Source: JAIXUI01 sp943373175 (GTDB lineage Bacteria; Bacteroidota; Bacteroidia; UBA7662; JAIXUI01). From it: a stretch of 64,000 nt of DNA. The notes beneath the pieces are model-generated. The model made no database searches. It worked only from the letters and a program-made list of their open reading frames with translations, and was not told where the DNA came from. A program made the translations under genes and the position numbers. Below are positions 24,284 through 32,711 of the stretch, one piece after another. The stretch lies in the NCBI GenBank assembly GCA_943373175.1, contig CALSBM010000009.1, positions 1 through 64,000 of the forward strand. The letters run 5' to 3'. Within the stretch, counting starts at the first letter, position 1. Every line of letters starts with the position of its first letter.

Positions 24284-25786
24284 ATGGGTATCATTCAACG
24301 ACAAGGTTTCAAGGGAACGTTAGTTTCCTACTTCGGCATCCTCATCGGGTATGTCAACCTCATTTTTCTATTTCCTTATGTATTTACTTCTGAACAAATC
24401 GGGCTAACGAGGGTACTCGTAGATGCCGTGATGGTGTTCAGCATGTTTGCGCATTTCGGAATGCCGAATACACTGATTCGGTTTTATCCAAGTTTTAAAT
24501 CCGAGGATGACCCCAATCAAAAAGGGTTTCTGTTCGCAATCCTGGCCGTAAGCGTATTCGGCTTAGGCGGCTTTACGTTATTGTATGCCTTGCTAAGGGA
24601 ACAACTATTGGCTCCGTTCGTAGAAAAGAACCCTTTGTTGATTCAATACTCCGGATTGTTGGTTCCTCTCACCTGGTTTATGGTGTTGTCGCTGGTTTTG
24701 GAAGCTTATGCAACTACTTTTCAGCGCATAGTAGTTCCAAAAATCCTTCGTGAATTTGTGCTGCGTTTGCTGGCAACTGCGCTTGCATTGGCGTTTCTAT
24801 TCAGTTGGCTCGATTTCTCTCGCTTCATGACGGCTTATGTGCTGTCGTATGGGCTGACGACCGTTTTGCTGGTTTTTTACATCATTAATCAAGGCCGTTG
24901 GAACCTTCGACCTGACTTCAGCCTTTTTAAACCTTCCTTTTTGAAAGAAGTGGGCATGTACAGCCTCACGATTATCATCGGGGGAGCAGGAGCGAGTATT
25001 GTAAACAAGATTGACACGCTGATGCTAAGTGCTCAAACCGGATTGAGTAAAACGGGAGTTTACAGCATCGCGTTTTTTATTGCCACGCTGATTGAGATTC
25101 CGATGCGGGCGTTGTTGCAAATTGCTTCCCCTATTGTAGCGGAAGCAATAGCCAAGGAGGACCGGGCACATTTGAATGAATTGTATAGTAAGGGTTCGAT
25201 AATCCAATTAATCGCAGGCATCTTCCTATTTCTCATAATATGGGCGAATGCCGATAGTCTCTTTCAAATAATGCCACACGGTGACGAGTATGCTGCTGGC
25301 AAATGGGTGATTTTCTTTATTGGACTGGGAAAACTTTTCGATTTGGCTACCTCTATCAACTCTACACTGATAAGTAACAGTAAATATTACCGGGTGAACT
25401 TGTTATTTATCGTGCTGCTAAGTGCGCTGGCCATCGGGACGAATCTCTGGCTGATTCCTTTACTGGGTATCACGGGAGCTGCTGTGGCTACGTTTATTTC
25501 TTACCTTGTATATAACAGCACCATCGTTTGGTTTGTGTGGTGGAAGTTTCGTTTACAGCCGTTCAGTGTTGCAACGATAAAGCTGGTGTTTATTGGATTG
25601 TTGATGTATGGGTTTCAGGCCATACTTCCGCATTTTGGTTCTCCAATCGTGAATATGCTTTGGCGCAGTTTGCTGCTAACCGGCATTTATGCGATGCTTG
25701 TGTATCGTGCGCGTTTAAGTGAGGATGTGAATTCGATGGCGGATAAGCTAATAAAAGGCGATTGGAAGGGGATGATTAATTCGTAA
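24284..25786 (+). CDS. Lipopolysaccharide/oligosaccharide flippase (Wzx/MATE-like)
   Basis: The product is 500 aa, with about 12-14 hydrophobic helices throughout. The opening 'IIQRQGFKGTLVSYFGILIG' matches the Bacteroidetes polysaccharide flippase subgroup, which moves lipid-linked glycan units across the inner membrane. It is divergent from the glycosyltransferase and methyltransferase genes and presumably exports their product. A short TATTTTGCAG element lies ~20 bp upstream of the start. Confidence 0.88.
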   Translation: MGIIQRQGFKGTLVSYFGILIGYVNLIFLFPYVFTSEQIGLTRVLVDAVMVFSMFAHFGMPNTLIRFYPSFKSEDDPNQKGFLFAILAVSVFGLGGFTLLYALLREQLLAPFVEKNPLLIQYSGLLVPLTWFMVLSLVLEAYATTFQRIVVPKILREFVLRLLATALALAFLFSWLDFSRFMTAYVLSYGLTTVLLVFYIINQGRWNLRPDFSLFKPSFLKEVGMYSLTIIIGGAGASIVNKIDTLMLSAQTGLSKTGVYSIAFFIATLIEIPMRALLQIASPIVAEAIAKEDRAHLNELYSKGSIIQLIAGIFLFLIIWANADSLFQIMPHGDEYAAGKWVIFFIGLGKLFDLATSINSTLISNSKYYRVNLLFIVLLSALAIGTNLWLIPLLGITGAAVATFISYLVYNSTIVWFVWWKFRLQPFSVATIKLVFIGLLMYGFQAILPHFGSPIVNMLWRSLLLTGIYAMLVYRARLSEDVNSMADKLIKGDWKGMINS

Positions 25787-25815
25787 TAATGGATGTTTTT
25801 ATTTATTTCAAAAAT

Positions 25816-26016
25816 GAATATCCACAATCATATAAGCCCATTAGATTCGCAAGTTTCCCGCAGATTTACGCAAATTTCAAAATGGCTGTTAAGGTTGTTT
25901 CCAACGCAGATTAGCGCAAATCAGCGTATGAATCAGCGGGAATCAGCTGAAAAAGTGCCATGTAAAAAGGCTCGGAACGTTGCCATTGAATAGCTTTTTA
26001 CGATAGTGGATATCCG
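25816..26016 (+). mobile_element. MITE-like repeat, copy A
   Basis: The 201-bp element has terminal inverted repeats: left GAATATCCACAATC..AAGC, right GC(T)5ACGATAGTGGATATCCG. The interior is non-coding and contains CCCGCAGATTTACGCAAATTT and AACGCAGATTAGCGCAAATC segments. Related copies are at 26912, 33927, 36673, 36974 and 46703. It follows the flippase stop by 30 bp. Confidence 0.7.
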
Positions 26017-26065
26017 TTTATTATCAAAACCTGCTCTCTTACAAGGAAAGCAGTTTGTTAGCTTA

Positions 26066-26725
26066 CTACAAGGTGTATTTCATTCCAAGATTAAAGTTGA
26101 AGTCGAATTGGTTCAACTGTAAATCGTTGAGAAATCCTGTCACTTTGGTTGGAGTAAGGCTGTGAAGGTATGCTGCACTGGCTGTCAACCAGAATCGTTC
26201 ATTAATCTTATATCCGCCTCCAATTTCTACTCTTCCTCCTAAATTAAAGGAAGAATAGGAAGAAGTGCTTTCCACGGGAGGTTGTTCCACTATTTCACCG
26301 GAAATATTAAGGGTTGGATAAATATATTCTGCACTTAAAAGAAATGAAGAAACAATTCCAATATTTCCAAATCCAAAAATGCGGTTTCCGTAGTAGTATC
26401 AAATTTTTACTGGTATCGAGAGATAATCAAAGCGATACTCGCTGTTTGATGTTCCGAGAGGTTGTCCGAACCTGTCAGTAAAAATAGTGGACTGCCGAAA
26501 CCCTCGTTGATTAAACAGGATATCGGTGCCAAAGCTGAGTTTGTTTTTCAGTATGTACTCATAGGTAAGCCCTCCAAGAAAGCCTAGGCGCAATGTTGGA
26601 CTTCCAAACACCGCGTTCGAACTAATCGAACTGCTGTTGGTGCCAAGGTTAATACCCAGTAAATGCGTCTGTGCCTGAACTCCAAATCCGGCAAGTACAA
26701 AAAGAAATAACAGTGTTTTTTTCAT
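26066..26725 (-). pseudogene. Outer-membrane beta-barrel protein broken by in-frame TGA
   Basis: A single minus-strand frame encodes 219 codons from MKKTLLFLFVLAGFGVQAQ (signal peptide) to ..NFNLGMKYTL, interrupted once by TGA at 26401-26399. Reading through gives 'YLSIPVKI*YYYGNRIFGFG', where a Gly is normal in this PorT/OMP_b-brl family, so GGA to TGA is the likely change. Both halves otherwise keep the amphipathic strand pattern. It is either a recent nonsense mutation or a sequencing error. The neighbours are MITE copies A and B. Confidence 0.75.
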
Positions 26726-27468
26726 GCTTGTTTTTTAGCACTCGGCTAACGTATCTCTTAAATTCATTAGTATTACTTCATGTGATTTTTCGAAAATTGA
26801 ATTTAACATCTTGATTTCCGAAGGATGTCCACAAGGATAAATATGGAAGCATCGTAGATAGTACACTTTTCAGTTTCCCTCAGATGTTGTGATTTATTCA
26901 AAAAAATTAATGAATGTCCACAATCGTAAAAGCCCTTTAGATTGGCAAGTTTCCCGCAGATTGACGCAAATTTCAAGATAGCTGTTAGGGTAGTTCGCAA
27001 CGCAGATTAGCGCTAATCTGCGTATGAATCGGCGCAAATCCGCGGGAAAAGTGCGATTTGGAGAGCTTGGACAATGACCTTTGAATAGCTTTTTACAAAA
27101 GTGTATATTCTTTCTTGTTAAGTCTTTTAATGGGAATAAGCTAAATTAGTTAGAAATTAGTAGCATGTTTTTAATTTATTTAGAGTTTTTATATTTAGAT
27201 TAAATTTCTATAAATTGCTTTCTTTTATTTTAAATATACGTGAGTTAATTATTGGATTGGCTGTATTTTATTATTAAAAGTGATTGTGTTTATATAAAGA
27301 AGGGTTGCGGTAGTCTATATTGATAAATCTGATAATCATAAATATCAAAGCAAAATCTCCTAACAGCCCAAAGTTTTTAAAGCATTAGAAGTAGCACAAG
27401 GGCTTAGTTGTAAATTATTAACAATATTTAAGCCGACAGTTGGCTTGATTCTTTATTATTTTGTAGAG
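26726..27468. other. Intergenic stretch with MITE B and AT-rich sequence
   Basis: Apart from MITE B (26912-27110), I see no gene. 27111-27430 is very AT-rich and without a sizeable open frame. Some of it may serve as the upstream region of the gene starting at 27469. Confidence 0.5.
26912..27110 (+). mobile_element. MITE-like repeat, copy B
   Basis: The 199-bp element starts GAATGTCCACAATCGTAAAAGC and ends GCTTTTTACAAAAGTGTATATTC. The interior matches copy A closely. It contains no open reading frame of note. Confidence 0.7.
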
Positions 27469-29304
27469 ATGTTTGTAAGTATAAAATTAATTAACATTTC
27501 GGTTGTCATTTTTTTGATAATTATTCCGTTATCGTTAATGGCTCAAACTGACCCCTATGTGGTGTCAATCCGAATGATGGAGCAGCTGGTAAACATACAG
27601 CAAGACGCGCGGAATCTTGATCGTATGGTGGATAAGGCCTTGTATTTGTCGTACAACACAGAGCTAATTAACCGCTATACAGAAAGGAAGAATCAAGCAG
27701 AAGCCATCTTGGACAATCTCCGAGAAATGTCAACGCAGTATGAGCGATTGATAGAGAAGAATCCTTCAGAAACGCTTTTTCACCAAAACATCATTACTAT
27801 TAGTCTTACGGCTTTGCACGTTTTGAGCCAGAAGGATGATTATTATTCCTATCTAAAAACAGTTAACAAAACGTTCAATCGTCAGTTTTTTACTGAAGTA
27901 GGTAGCGGCACTTTTCGTGCGTACGAATCTGACTTTGCTGAAACCTATAAGTCCACCTCTCTGAAATGGACGCAATTAGAGACCAACTTCATGACAACTG
28001 CCAACAGAAGTGTTGAAAAGTTGAGTCGTAGTAAGCATAGCAGTCCGGAGTTTAACGTTAACAAGCTAATCTTTCTTTCCTATAAAAATAAAGACCGTGC
28101 ACAGTTGATGAGCCAAGCTGAAAAGCAAATGGCGGATTTTCAAAGCATGGCCGACACACTTCGGACCGCAGAAGTAGCTCAAGGTATCGATGTGCTGAAA
28201 TCCTGGATGTCGCAATGGCAACAACAGGCCGGAAAAGACAGTGTAGCCGCTGAATTACTTCGCCAACTGATAACTTCAGATGCGCCGGAAGTAAGTATTT
28301 GGGCTAAGAATCGAATCGAAACCGGAGATAGAAGTAAACGTGAGCAAATAGATACTCGCCTTGTAACCATTGAAATTCCTGAAGCAAGGAATTTCATGAC
28401 GTGGCATACCCTTAAAATGACCCGTTATAACAATCTAAAACGGCAGCAGGAGGATTGTTTAGAACTTGTAGAAACAGATACCCTTTGTACGGCCAATCCA
28501 TTGGTTTTAAAGAAACTAGCGTTTGATGCTTTTGATGGGCTCACCCTTTTGGAATTCGATATATGGGAAAATTGCGCATCTAAAGTTCAGTCGAAAGTTG
28601 GGGCTGCTTATCCGGATATGGCCTCGATGATGAAGGTAATCAACAGCCAGAATAAGGGGGTTGATAAAGAAAATCTTAAGATGTTTGGCAAATATCTGAC
28701 CTCTGCACATCGCCTTGTTTTTCAACTTCGTTACACCCTTCAGGGCTTGAATTTGCTCATTAAGTCGAATCCTGAAATTGCTTACTACCGACTACTTCGG
28801 TATAAAACGATTTCCGCACTTTTATACTTAGAGAAACACGCGCCGGATTTCTGCAATATGCTGCAGTATTATAAAACTGAGGATAAAATCAATCCTGAGC
28901 TTATCGTTAAAATCCGCACTGATTTCGAGAATACCGGTTTAGATCCGTTGATTCAAGCGGATGAAGCTTGGTTTACAGCTAGAAATCGAAAAGATATGCT
29001 GCATGCTTTAGCTCAAATTGAGCGTGCACTGTTTCTGGAGACGCCTGATAAGGCACTTTTGTTACTTACTCAATTGGAGACCATTGTGCCTGAAAATTGT
29101 CTGATTCAAGGCGAAATCGACCCTAAAGTGTTGATAAATCTCTATCGCTGTCAAGCTTATTTGCGGATGCGAAATACCCGCGAAGCGAAGAAGCAACTTC
29201 AGGTCATCGGTATATACAATTACACCAGCCTTTGGATCAAGAAACTCAACTTGCAACTCAGGGTTATCGAAAACGAACAAGCTGCTCAATACCTCGCCCA
29301 ATGA
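27469..29304 (+). CDS. Hypothetical exported protein upstream of CsgG-like lipoprotein
   Basis: The product is 611 aa from ATG 27469 (MFVSIKLINISVVIFLIIIP...SLMAQ), a clear signal peptide; an ATG 24 bp upstream is less likely. The mature part is mostly helical and charged, with no membrane segments. The final third (~490-600) has a TPR-like cadence (ALAQIERALFLETPDKALLLL, 'YRCQAYLRMRNTREAKKQLQ'). I recognise no catalytic motif. Its stop overlaps the ATG of the next lipoprotein (ATGA), so the two probably work together at the cell envelope. Confidence 0.7.
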   Translation: MFVSIKLINISVVIFLIIIPLSLMAQTDPYVVSIRMMEQLVNIQQDARNLDRMVDKALYLSYNTELINRYTERKNQAEAILDNLREMSTQYERLIEKNPSETLFHQNIITISLTALHVLSQKDDYYSYLKTVNKTFNRQFFTEVGSGTFRAYESDFAETYKSTSLKWTQLETNFMTTANRSVEKLSRSKHSSPEFNVNKLIFLSYKNKDRAQLMSQAEKQMADFQSMADTLRTAEVAQGIDVLKSWMSQWQQQAGKDSVAAELLRQLITSDAPEVSIWAKNRIETGDRSKREQIDTRLVTIEIPEARNFMTWHTLKMTRYNNLKRQQEDCLELVETDTLCTANPLVLKKLAFDAFDGLTLLEFDIWENCASKVQSKVGAAYPDMASMMKVINSQNKGVDKENLKMFGKYLTSAHRLVFQLRYTLQGLNLLIKSNPEIAYYRLLRYKTISALLYLEKHAPDFCNMLQYYKTEDKINPELIVKIRTDFENTGLDPLIQADEAWFTARNRKDMLHALAQIERALFLETPDKALLLLTQLETIVPENCLIQGEIDPKVLINLYRCQAYLRMRNTREAKKQLQVIGIYNYTSLWIKKLNLQLRVIENEQAAQYLAQ

Positions 29305-30404
29305 AAAGAATCAACACCTTATATGTCCTGCCCCTTGCATTGTTAAGTTTAGCATCGTGTAAGAGTAAACAAATGCGTTACCTGCCGGAGTCGCCACCTT
29401 TGTTGTTTATACCGCCAGATGAGGTGAATGTAGCCTACCAAAGTGCGCCACCCATCATGATGTCTCAGAATGTTATACTCACTAAGAGCATCACCGGTTC
29501 GCAATATTTCAAAATTGCCATACCTCATAGTGTGGATCAAACAGGTCGGGCCAATGAGTTGCGCAAGGTGCTATCGGATATTTTGTCTACCGAATTGTTT
29601 GAAACAAAGCGCTTCAATCTCATGGACAGAGGTGAATTATCGAAGGTTGAAGATATGTCGGCAGAGCAATTGGTAAAGACCAATCGTACCATAAAAAAGT
29701 ATGCGATGGCGCAACCTAAGCCGGAAGATACCACCCAAGTACAGGCACCGGGAAAACCTGAGTTGACTGAAGAGATTACTGAAGGCAATAACGACTCAAA
29801 AAATACGGCTGAGGAACTTCGAGTGAAATATTCACTTTATCAGGAAGGAGCCATTAATCAAAGCAAGATGCTTGAAGCGCTGAAGAATTATTCTGATGGG
29901 GTTCTGCTTACTTACATCACAGCGTATCAAGTGAGTCCAGAGGAAAACAAAGGGAAAATGGACATTGATTTCAGGATTGTGTCCACTGCATCACCGGAGA
30001 ATCCGATGACATTGTTTGCTGGAAATGCCAATTTGAACTTCAGCCTACAAACCGGTTCTGTGGTGCTCGATCGGAAAGACGTGTCACGAATTGCTCAGGA
30101 TATCCGCAATCGTTTCCCGAATCCGGATTTGAGCCAGAATTGGAAAATTATATCGGTACGCGATCGGATGATTACGGTTAATGCAGGAAAGAAAGACAAC
30201 GTTTCACAAGGGATGTTGGGCTTTGTGGTAAAGATTGAACAAGACAACGGCATTCGCCGTATTGCTTACCGCGCCAAATTTGTGGTGATGGAGGTGTTTC
30301 AGGATAGTTTTAACGCGGAGTTAGTGGTAGATGAAGAAACAGCTGAGCGCGATGAGTATATTTTACGCACCATCTCTCGCGATGAGCCTATTATGATGAA
30401 GTAG
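29301..30404 (+). CDS. CsgG-like lipoprotein
   Basis: The product is 367 aa. The signal ends LLSLASC with lipobox Cys20, so it is anchored in the outer membrane. 'ILSTELFETKRFNLMDRGELSKV' fits the CsgG/FlgT-type fold in which a degenerate nucleotide-binding-like core builds an assembly. The C-terminal 'SVRDRMITVNAGKKDNVSQG' and 'FVVMEVFQDSFNAEL' strands resemble FlgT-like tails. A role in an envelope secretion or assembly complex is likely, but no curli genes are adjacent. A terminator follows at 30438-30490. Confidence 0.6.
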   Translation: MKRINTLYVLPLALLSLASCKSKQMRYLPESPPLLFIPPDEVNVAYQSAPPIMMSQNVILTKSITGSQYFKIAIPHSVDQTGRANELRKVLSDILSTELFETKRFNLMDRGELSKVEDMSAEQLVKTNRTIKKYAMAQPKPEDTTQVQAPGKPELTEEITEGNNDSKNTAEELRVKYSLYQEGAINQSKMLEALKNYSDGVLLTYITAYQVSPEENKGKMDIDFRIVSTASPENPMTLFAGNANLNFSLQTGSVVLDRKDVSRIAQDIRNRFPNPDLSQNWKIISVRDRMITVNAGKKDNVSQGMLGFVVKIEQDNGIRRIAYRAKFVVMEVFQDSFNAELVVDEETAERDEYILRTISRDEPIMMK

Positions 30405-30437
30405 CATTTTGTAGTAGCTATTTTACATGATTGGCTG

Positions 30438-30490
30438 AAACTCCATAAGAAAGGATTCTTATCGTCTTTTCTTATGGAGTTTTTCTTTTT
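30438..30490 (+). terminator. Intrinsic terminator
   Basis: ACTCCATAAGAAA (30440-30452) and TTTCTTATGGAGT (30468-30480) form a 13-bp perfect stem followed by a T-rich tail. It ends the 27469-30404 transcript. Confidence 0.85.
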
Positions 30491-30624
30491 ATGGACGTTA
30501 TTCAACTTACTGAAATCGGTTGTTTATTCCTAATTGGTTTACCTGGTTGCGTTTTAACATTCAGCTGTAAATTAAAGAAAGTACATATCCTTTTAATAAA
30601 ACAACCTACAAATACAAAGTCGTT

Positions 30625-31662
30625 CTATCCTTCGCCTTTATTTGCCAATTGTCCACATGCTGCATCAATGTCTTTACCACGGCTTCTACGAATGTTGACG
30701 ATAATATTGCGACGTTCCAAAAATCCAGCAAAAGCTTCCAGTCGGTCTTCGCCAGTATTCTTAAAATCGGCCTCTGCAATAGGATTGTACTCAATAATAT
30801 TCACTTTGCACGGCACGTTTTTGCAGAATTCAGCCAGCTCGCGGGCATCTTCCACACTATCGTTAAAGTTGTGAAACACTATATACTCGAACGTTATCCG
30901 GGTTCCGGTTTTCGCATGAAAATATTTCAGGGCTTCAGCCAGCGCTTCCAGGTTATTGGAAGCATTAATGTTCATGATTTGGTCACGCTTGGTATCATTG
31001 GCAGCGTGTAACGACAAGGCCAGGTTGAACTTCACTTCGTCGTCGGCCAATTTCTTAATCATCTTCGCTACGCCTGCAGTGCTCACGGTAATTCTGCGTG
31101 GCGACATGCCCAATCCGTCGGGCGATGTAATGCGTTCTATGGATTTCAGCACATTTCCGTAATTCAACAGCGGCTCGCCCATGCCCATGAATACGATGTT
31201 GCTCAATGGCAGCTCGAAATGCTTTATCGCTTGTCTGTTCAATTCTACTACCTGGTCGTAAATCTCGTCGGGATTGAGGTTGCGTTCGCGGTCTAAATAG
31301 CCGGTAGCGCAAAACTTACACGCCAGCGAACATCCTACCTGAGAGGACACGCAGGCGGTCATGCGGTCGTCGGCAGGAATAAGTACGCCTTCGATAAAGT
31401 GGCCATCAAACAGTTTAAAGCGGTTTTTGATGGTGCCATCCTGGCTGTATTGGCTGTGGTCGGTACTGATTGCGTTAATGCTGTACTGCTCAGACAAGGC
31501 TTTTCGTAGTTCCAGCGACAGGTTAGTCATCTGTTCGAAATCCGTTGCCGATTTCTTCCACAACCACTCATGCACCTGGCGAGCACGAAAGGCGGGCAGT
31601 TCAAGTAGTTTGAACTGTTCGGATAACTGGCTGAGTTCTAAACTGCGAATGTCGGTTTTCAC
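30625..31662 (-). CDS. rlmN: 23S rRNA (A2503-C2) methyltransferase RlmN, GTG start
   Basis: The product is 345 aa. This radical-SAM enzyme methylates A2503 of 23S rRNA and A37 of some tRNAs. The cluster motif is 'SLACKFCATGYL' (CxxxCxxC), followed by 'NIVFMGMGEPLLNY' and 'TVSTAGVAKMIKKL'. I chose GTG 31662 (VKTDIRSLELSQL) because it sits 12 bp after a TACCTTTGC -7 element and the longer ATG frame would run into tadA. The catalytic Cys is in 'GKDIDAACGQLAN'. Confidence 0.93.
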   Translation of the reverse strand: MKTDIRSLELSQLSEQFKLLELPAFRARQVHEWLWKKSATDFEQMTNLSLELRKALSEQYSINAISTDHSQYSQDGTIKNRFKLFDGHFIEGVLIPADDRMTACVSSQVGCSLACKFCATGYLDRERNLNPDEIYDQVVELNRQAIKHFELPLSNIVFMGMGEPLLNYGNVLKSIERITSPDGLGMSPRRITVSTAGVAKMIKKLADDEVKFNLALSLHAANDTKRDQIMNINASNNLEALAEALKYFHAKTGTRITFEYIVFHNFNDSVEDARELAEFCKNVPCKVNIIEYNPIAEADFKNTGEDRLEAFAGFLERRNIIVNIRRSRGKDIDAACGQLANKGEG

Positions 31663-31707
31663 GCTGCAAAGGTAGGGGAGAAGGCGGGAAGGCGTATCTT
31701 TCGCCCG
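31663..31707. promoter_or_regulatory. Divergent promoter region rlmN/tadA
   Basis: Within 45 bp there is TACCTTTGC on the minus strand and TATCTTTC on the plus strand, each about 10 bp before the respective start codon. Both match the Bacteroidetes -7 pattern TAnnTTTG. The transcripts must have almost no leader. Confidence 0.6.
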
Positions 31708-32148
31708 ATGTTGTTTGATGATGCTTACTTCATGCGGGAGGCGCTCAAAGAGGCGCAGTATGCTTTTGAGGAAGATGAAATTCCGGTTGGAGCAGTAGTA
31801 GTTTTGCGAAATCGGGTGATTGCCCGCGCCCACAACCTGACTGAACGTTTACACGATGTAACGGCCCATGCGGAAATGCAGGCCATCACGGCTGCTGCCA
31901 ATCATTTAGGTGGAAAATACTTGGTGGATTGTACGCTTTATGTAACCTTAGAGCCGTGTGTGATGTGCGCCGGTGCGCTGTACTGGAGCCAGATTAGCCG
32001 GGTGGTTTACGGGGCTGCTGATGTTAAGCGTGGTTTCAGCCGCTTGCATGATCCGTTGTTACACCCAAAGACAGAGGTCGTTGACGGAGTTATGGCGGAA
32101 GAATGTGCGGGTTTAATGTTGGAATTCTTCAATCGGTTGAGGCGATGA
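31708..32148 (+). CDS. tadA: tRNA/nucleoside adenosine deaminase TadA
   Basis: The product is 146 aa. It deaminates A34 to inosine in tRNA-Arg. The zinc-binding sequence is 'VTAHAEMQAITAA' (HAE) and 'TLEPCVMCAGALYWS' (PCxxC), in the usual TadA order. The C-terminal 'YGAADVKRGFSRLHDP..LHPKTEV' is typical. Its stop overlaps the next ATG (ATGA). Confidence 0.93.
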   Translation: MLFDDAYFMREALKEAQYAFEEDEIPVGAVVVLRNRVIARAHNLTERLHDVTAHAEMQAITAAANHLGGKYLVDCTLYVTLEPCVMCAGALYWSQISRVVYGAADVKRGFSRLHDPLLHPKTEVVDGVMAEECAGLMLEFFNRLRR

Positions 32149-32624
32149 AAGCCTGGCTTTTGGCCCTTGTTAGTGCTTCGTTGCTAACATTTAACGGCAC
32201 GGCTCAATCGGTGCAAGTGGTGGACATCGAAGGGTTGTTTCGCAGGGTTAATTCGGCTTCGGATAGCCTGTATGTGGTGAATTTCTGGGCTACTTGGTGT
32301 AAGCCATGCGTCGAAGAACTTCCCGATTTTAAAACAGTCCAAAAGGAAATGAAAACCCAACCGGTGGTTTTTCTCTATGTCAGCCTCGATTTTAAAAGCC
32401 AGCTCAACAGCCGAGTTTTGCCCTTTTTGAAGAAGCAACCATTAAATGAAGCGTTGTTATTATCGTCCGGAAATCCGGATGCGTGGATTAATCGCGTAAG
32501 CCCGGATTGGAGCGGGGCGATTCCGGCCACTATGTTTTGGAAAAGAGGGGAGAAGGTGCACTTCCACGAAGGAAGTTTCACGCAAAAGGAGCTTAGACAG
32601 GAAGTTTTGAACGGGTTGAAGTAG
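32145..32624 (+). CDS. TlpA/ResA-like periplasmic thioredoxin
   Basis: The product is 159 aa from ATG 32145 (MKAWLLALVSASLLTFNGTAQ, signal peptide). The active site is 'FWATWCKPCVEELPDF' (CxxC). The fold continues with 'VVFLYVSLDFKSQL' and 'GAIPATMFWKRG', the cis-Pro loop. It probably reduces disulfides in the periplasm, for cytochrome maturation or a similar task. It is translationally coupled to tadA, a combination without obvious functional link. Confidence 0.87.
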   Translation: MKAWLLALVSASLLTFNGTAQSVQVVDIEGLFRRVNSASDSLYVVNFWATWCKPCVEELPDFKTVQKEMKTQPVVFLYVSLDFKSQLNSRVLPFLKKQPLNEALLLSSGNPDAWINRVSPDWSGAIPATMFWKRGEKVHFHEGSFTQKELRQEVLNGLK

Positions 32625-32658
32625 GGCTGATTCGCGTTTGCGTTGAGGAATTGAAGTT

Positions 32659-32704
32659 AGTTTGCATTAGTAAAATAAAGTAGTTTACATTTGTAATGCA
32701 AACT
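32659..32704 (+). promoter_or_regulatory. Promoter flanked by perfect 11-bp inverted repeat
   Basis: AGTTTGCATTA (32659-32669) is mirrored by TAATGCAAACT (32694-32704). Between them lies TACATTTG (32686-32693), a -7 element, while TTTG of the left arm sits at -33 distance. This looks like an operator over the promoter of the ATPase starting at 32712. Confidence 0.6.
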
Positions 32705-32711
32705 ATGGTGT

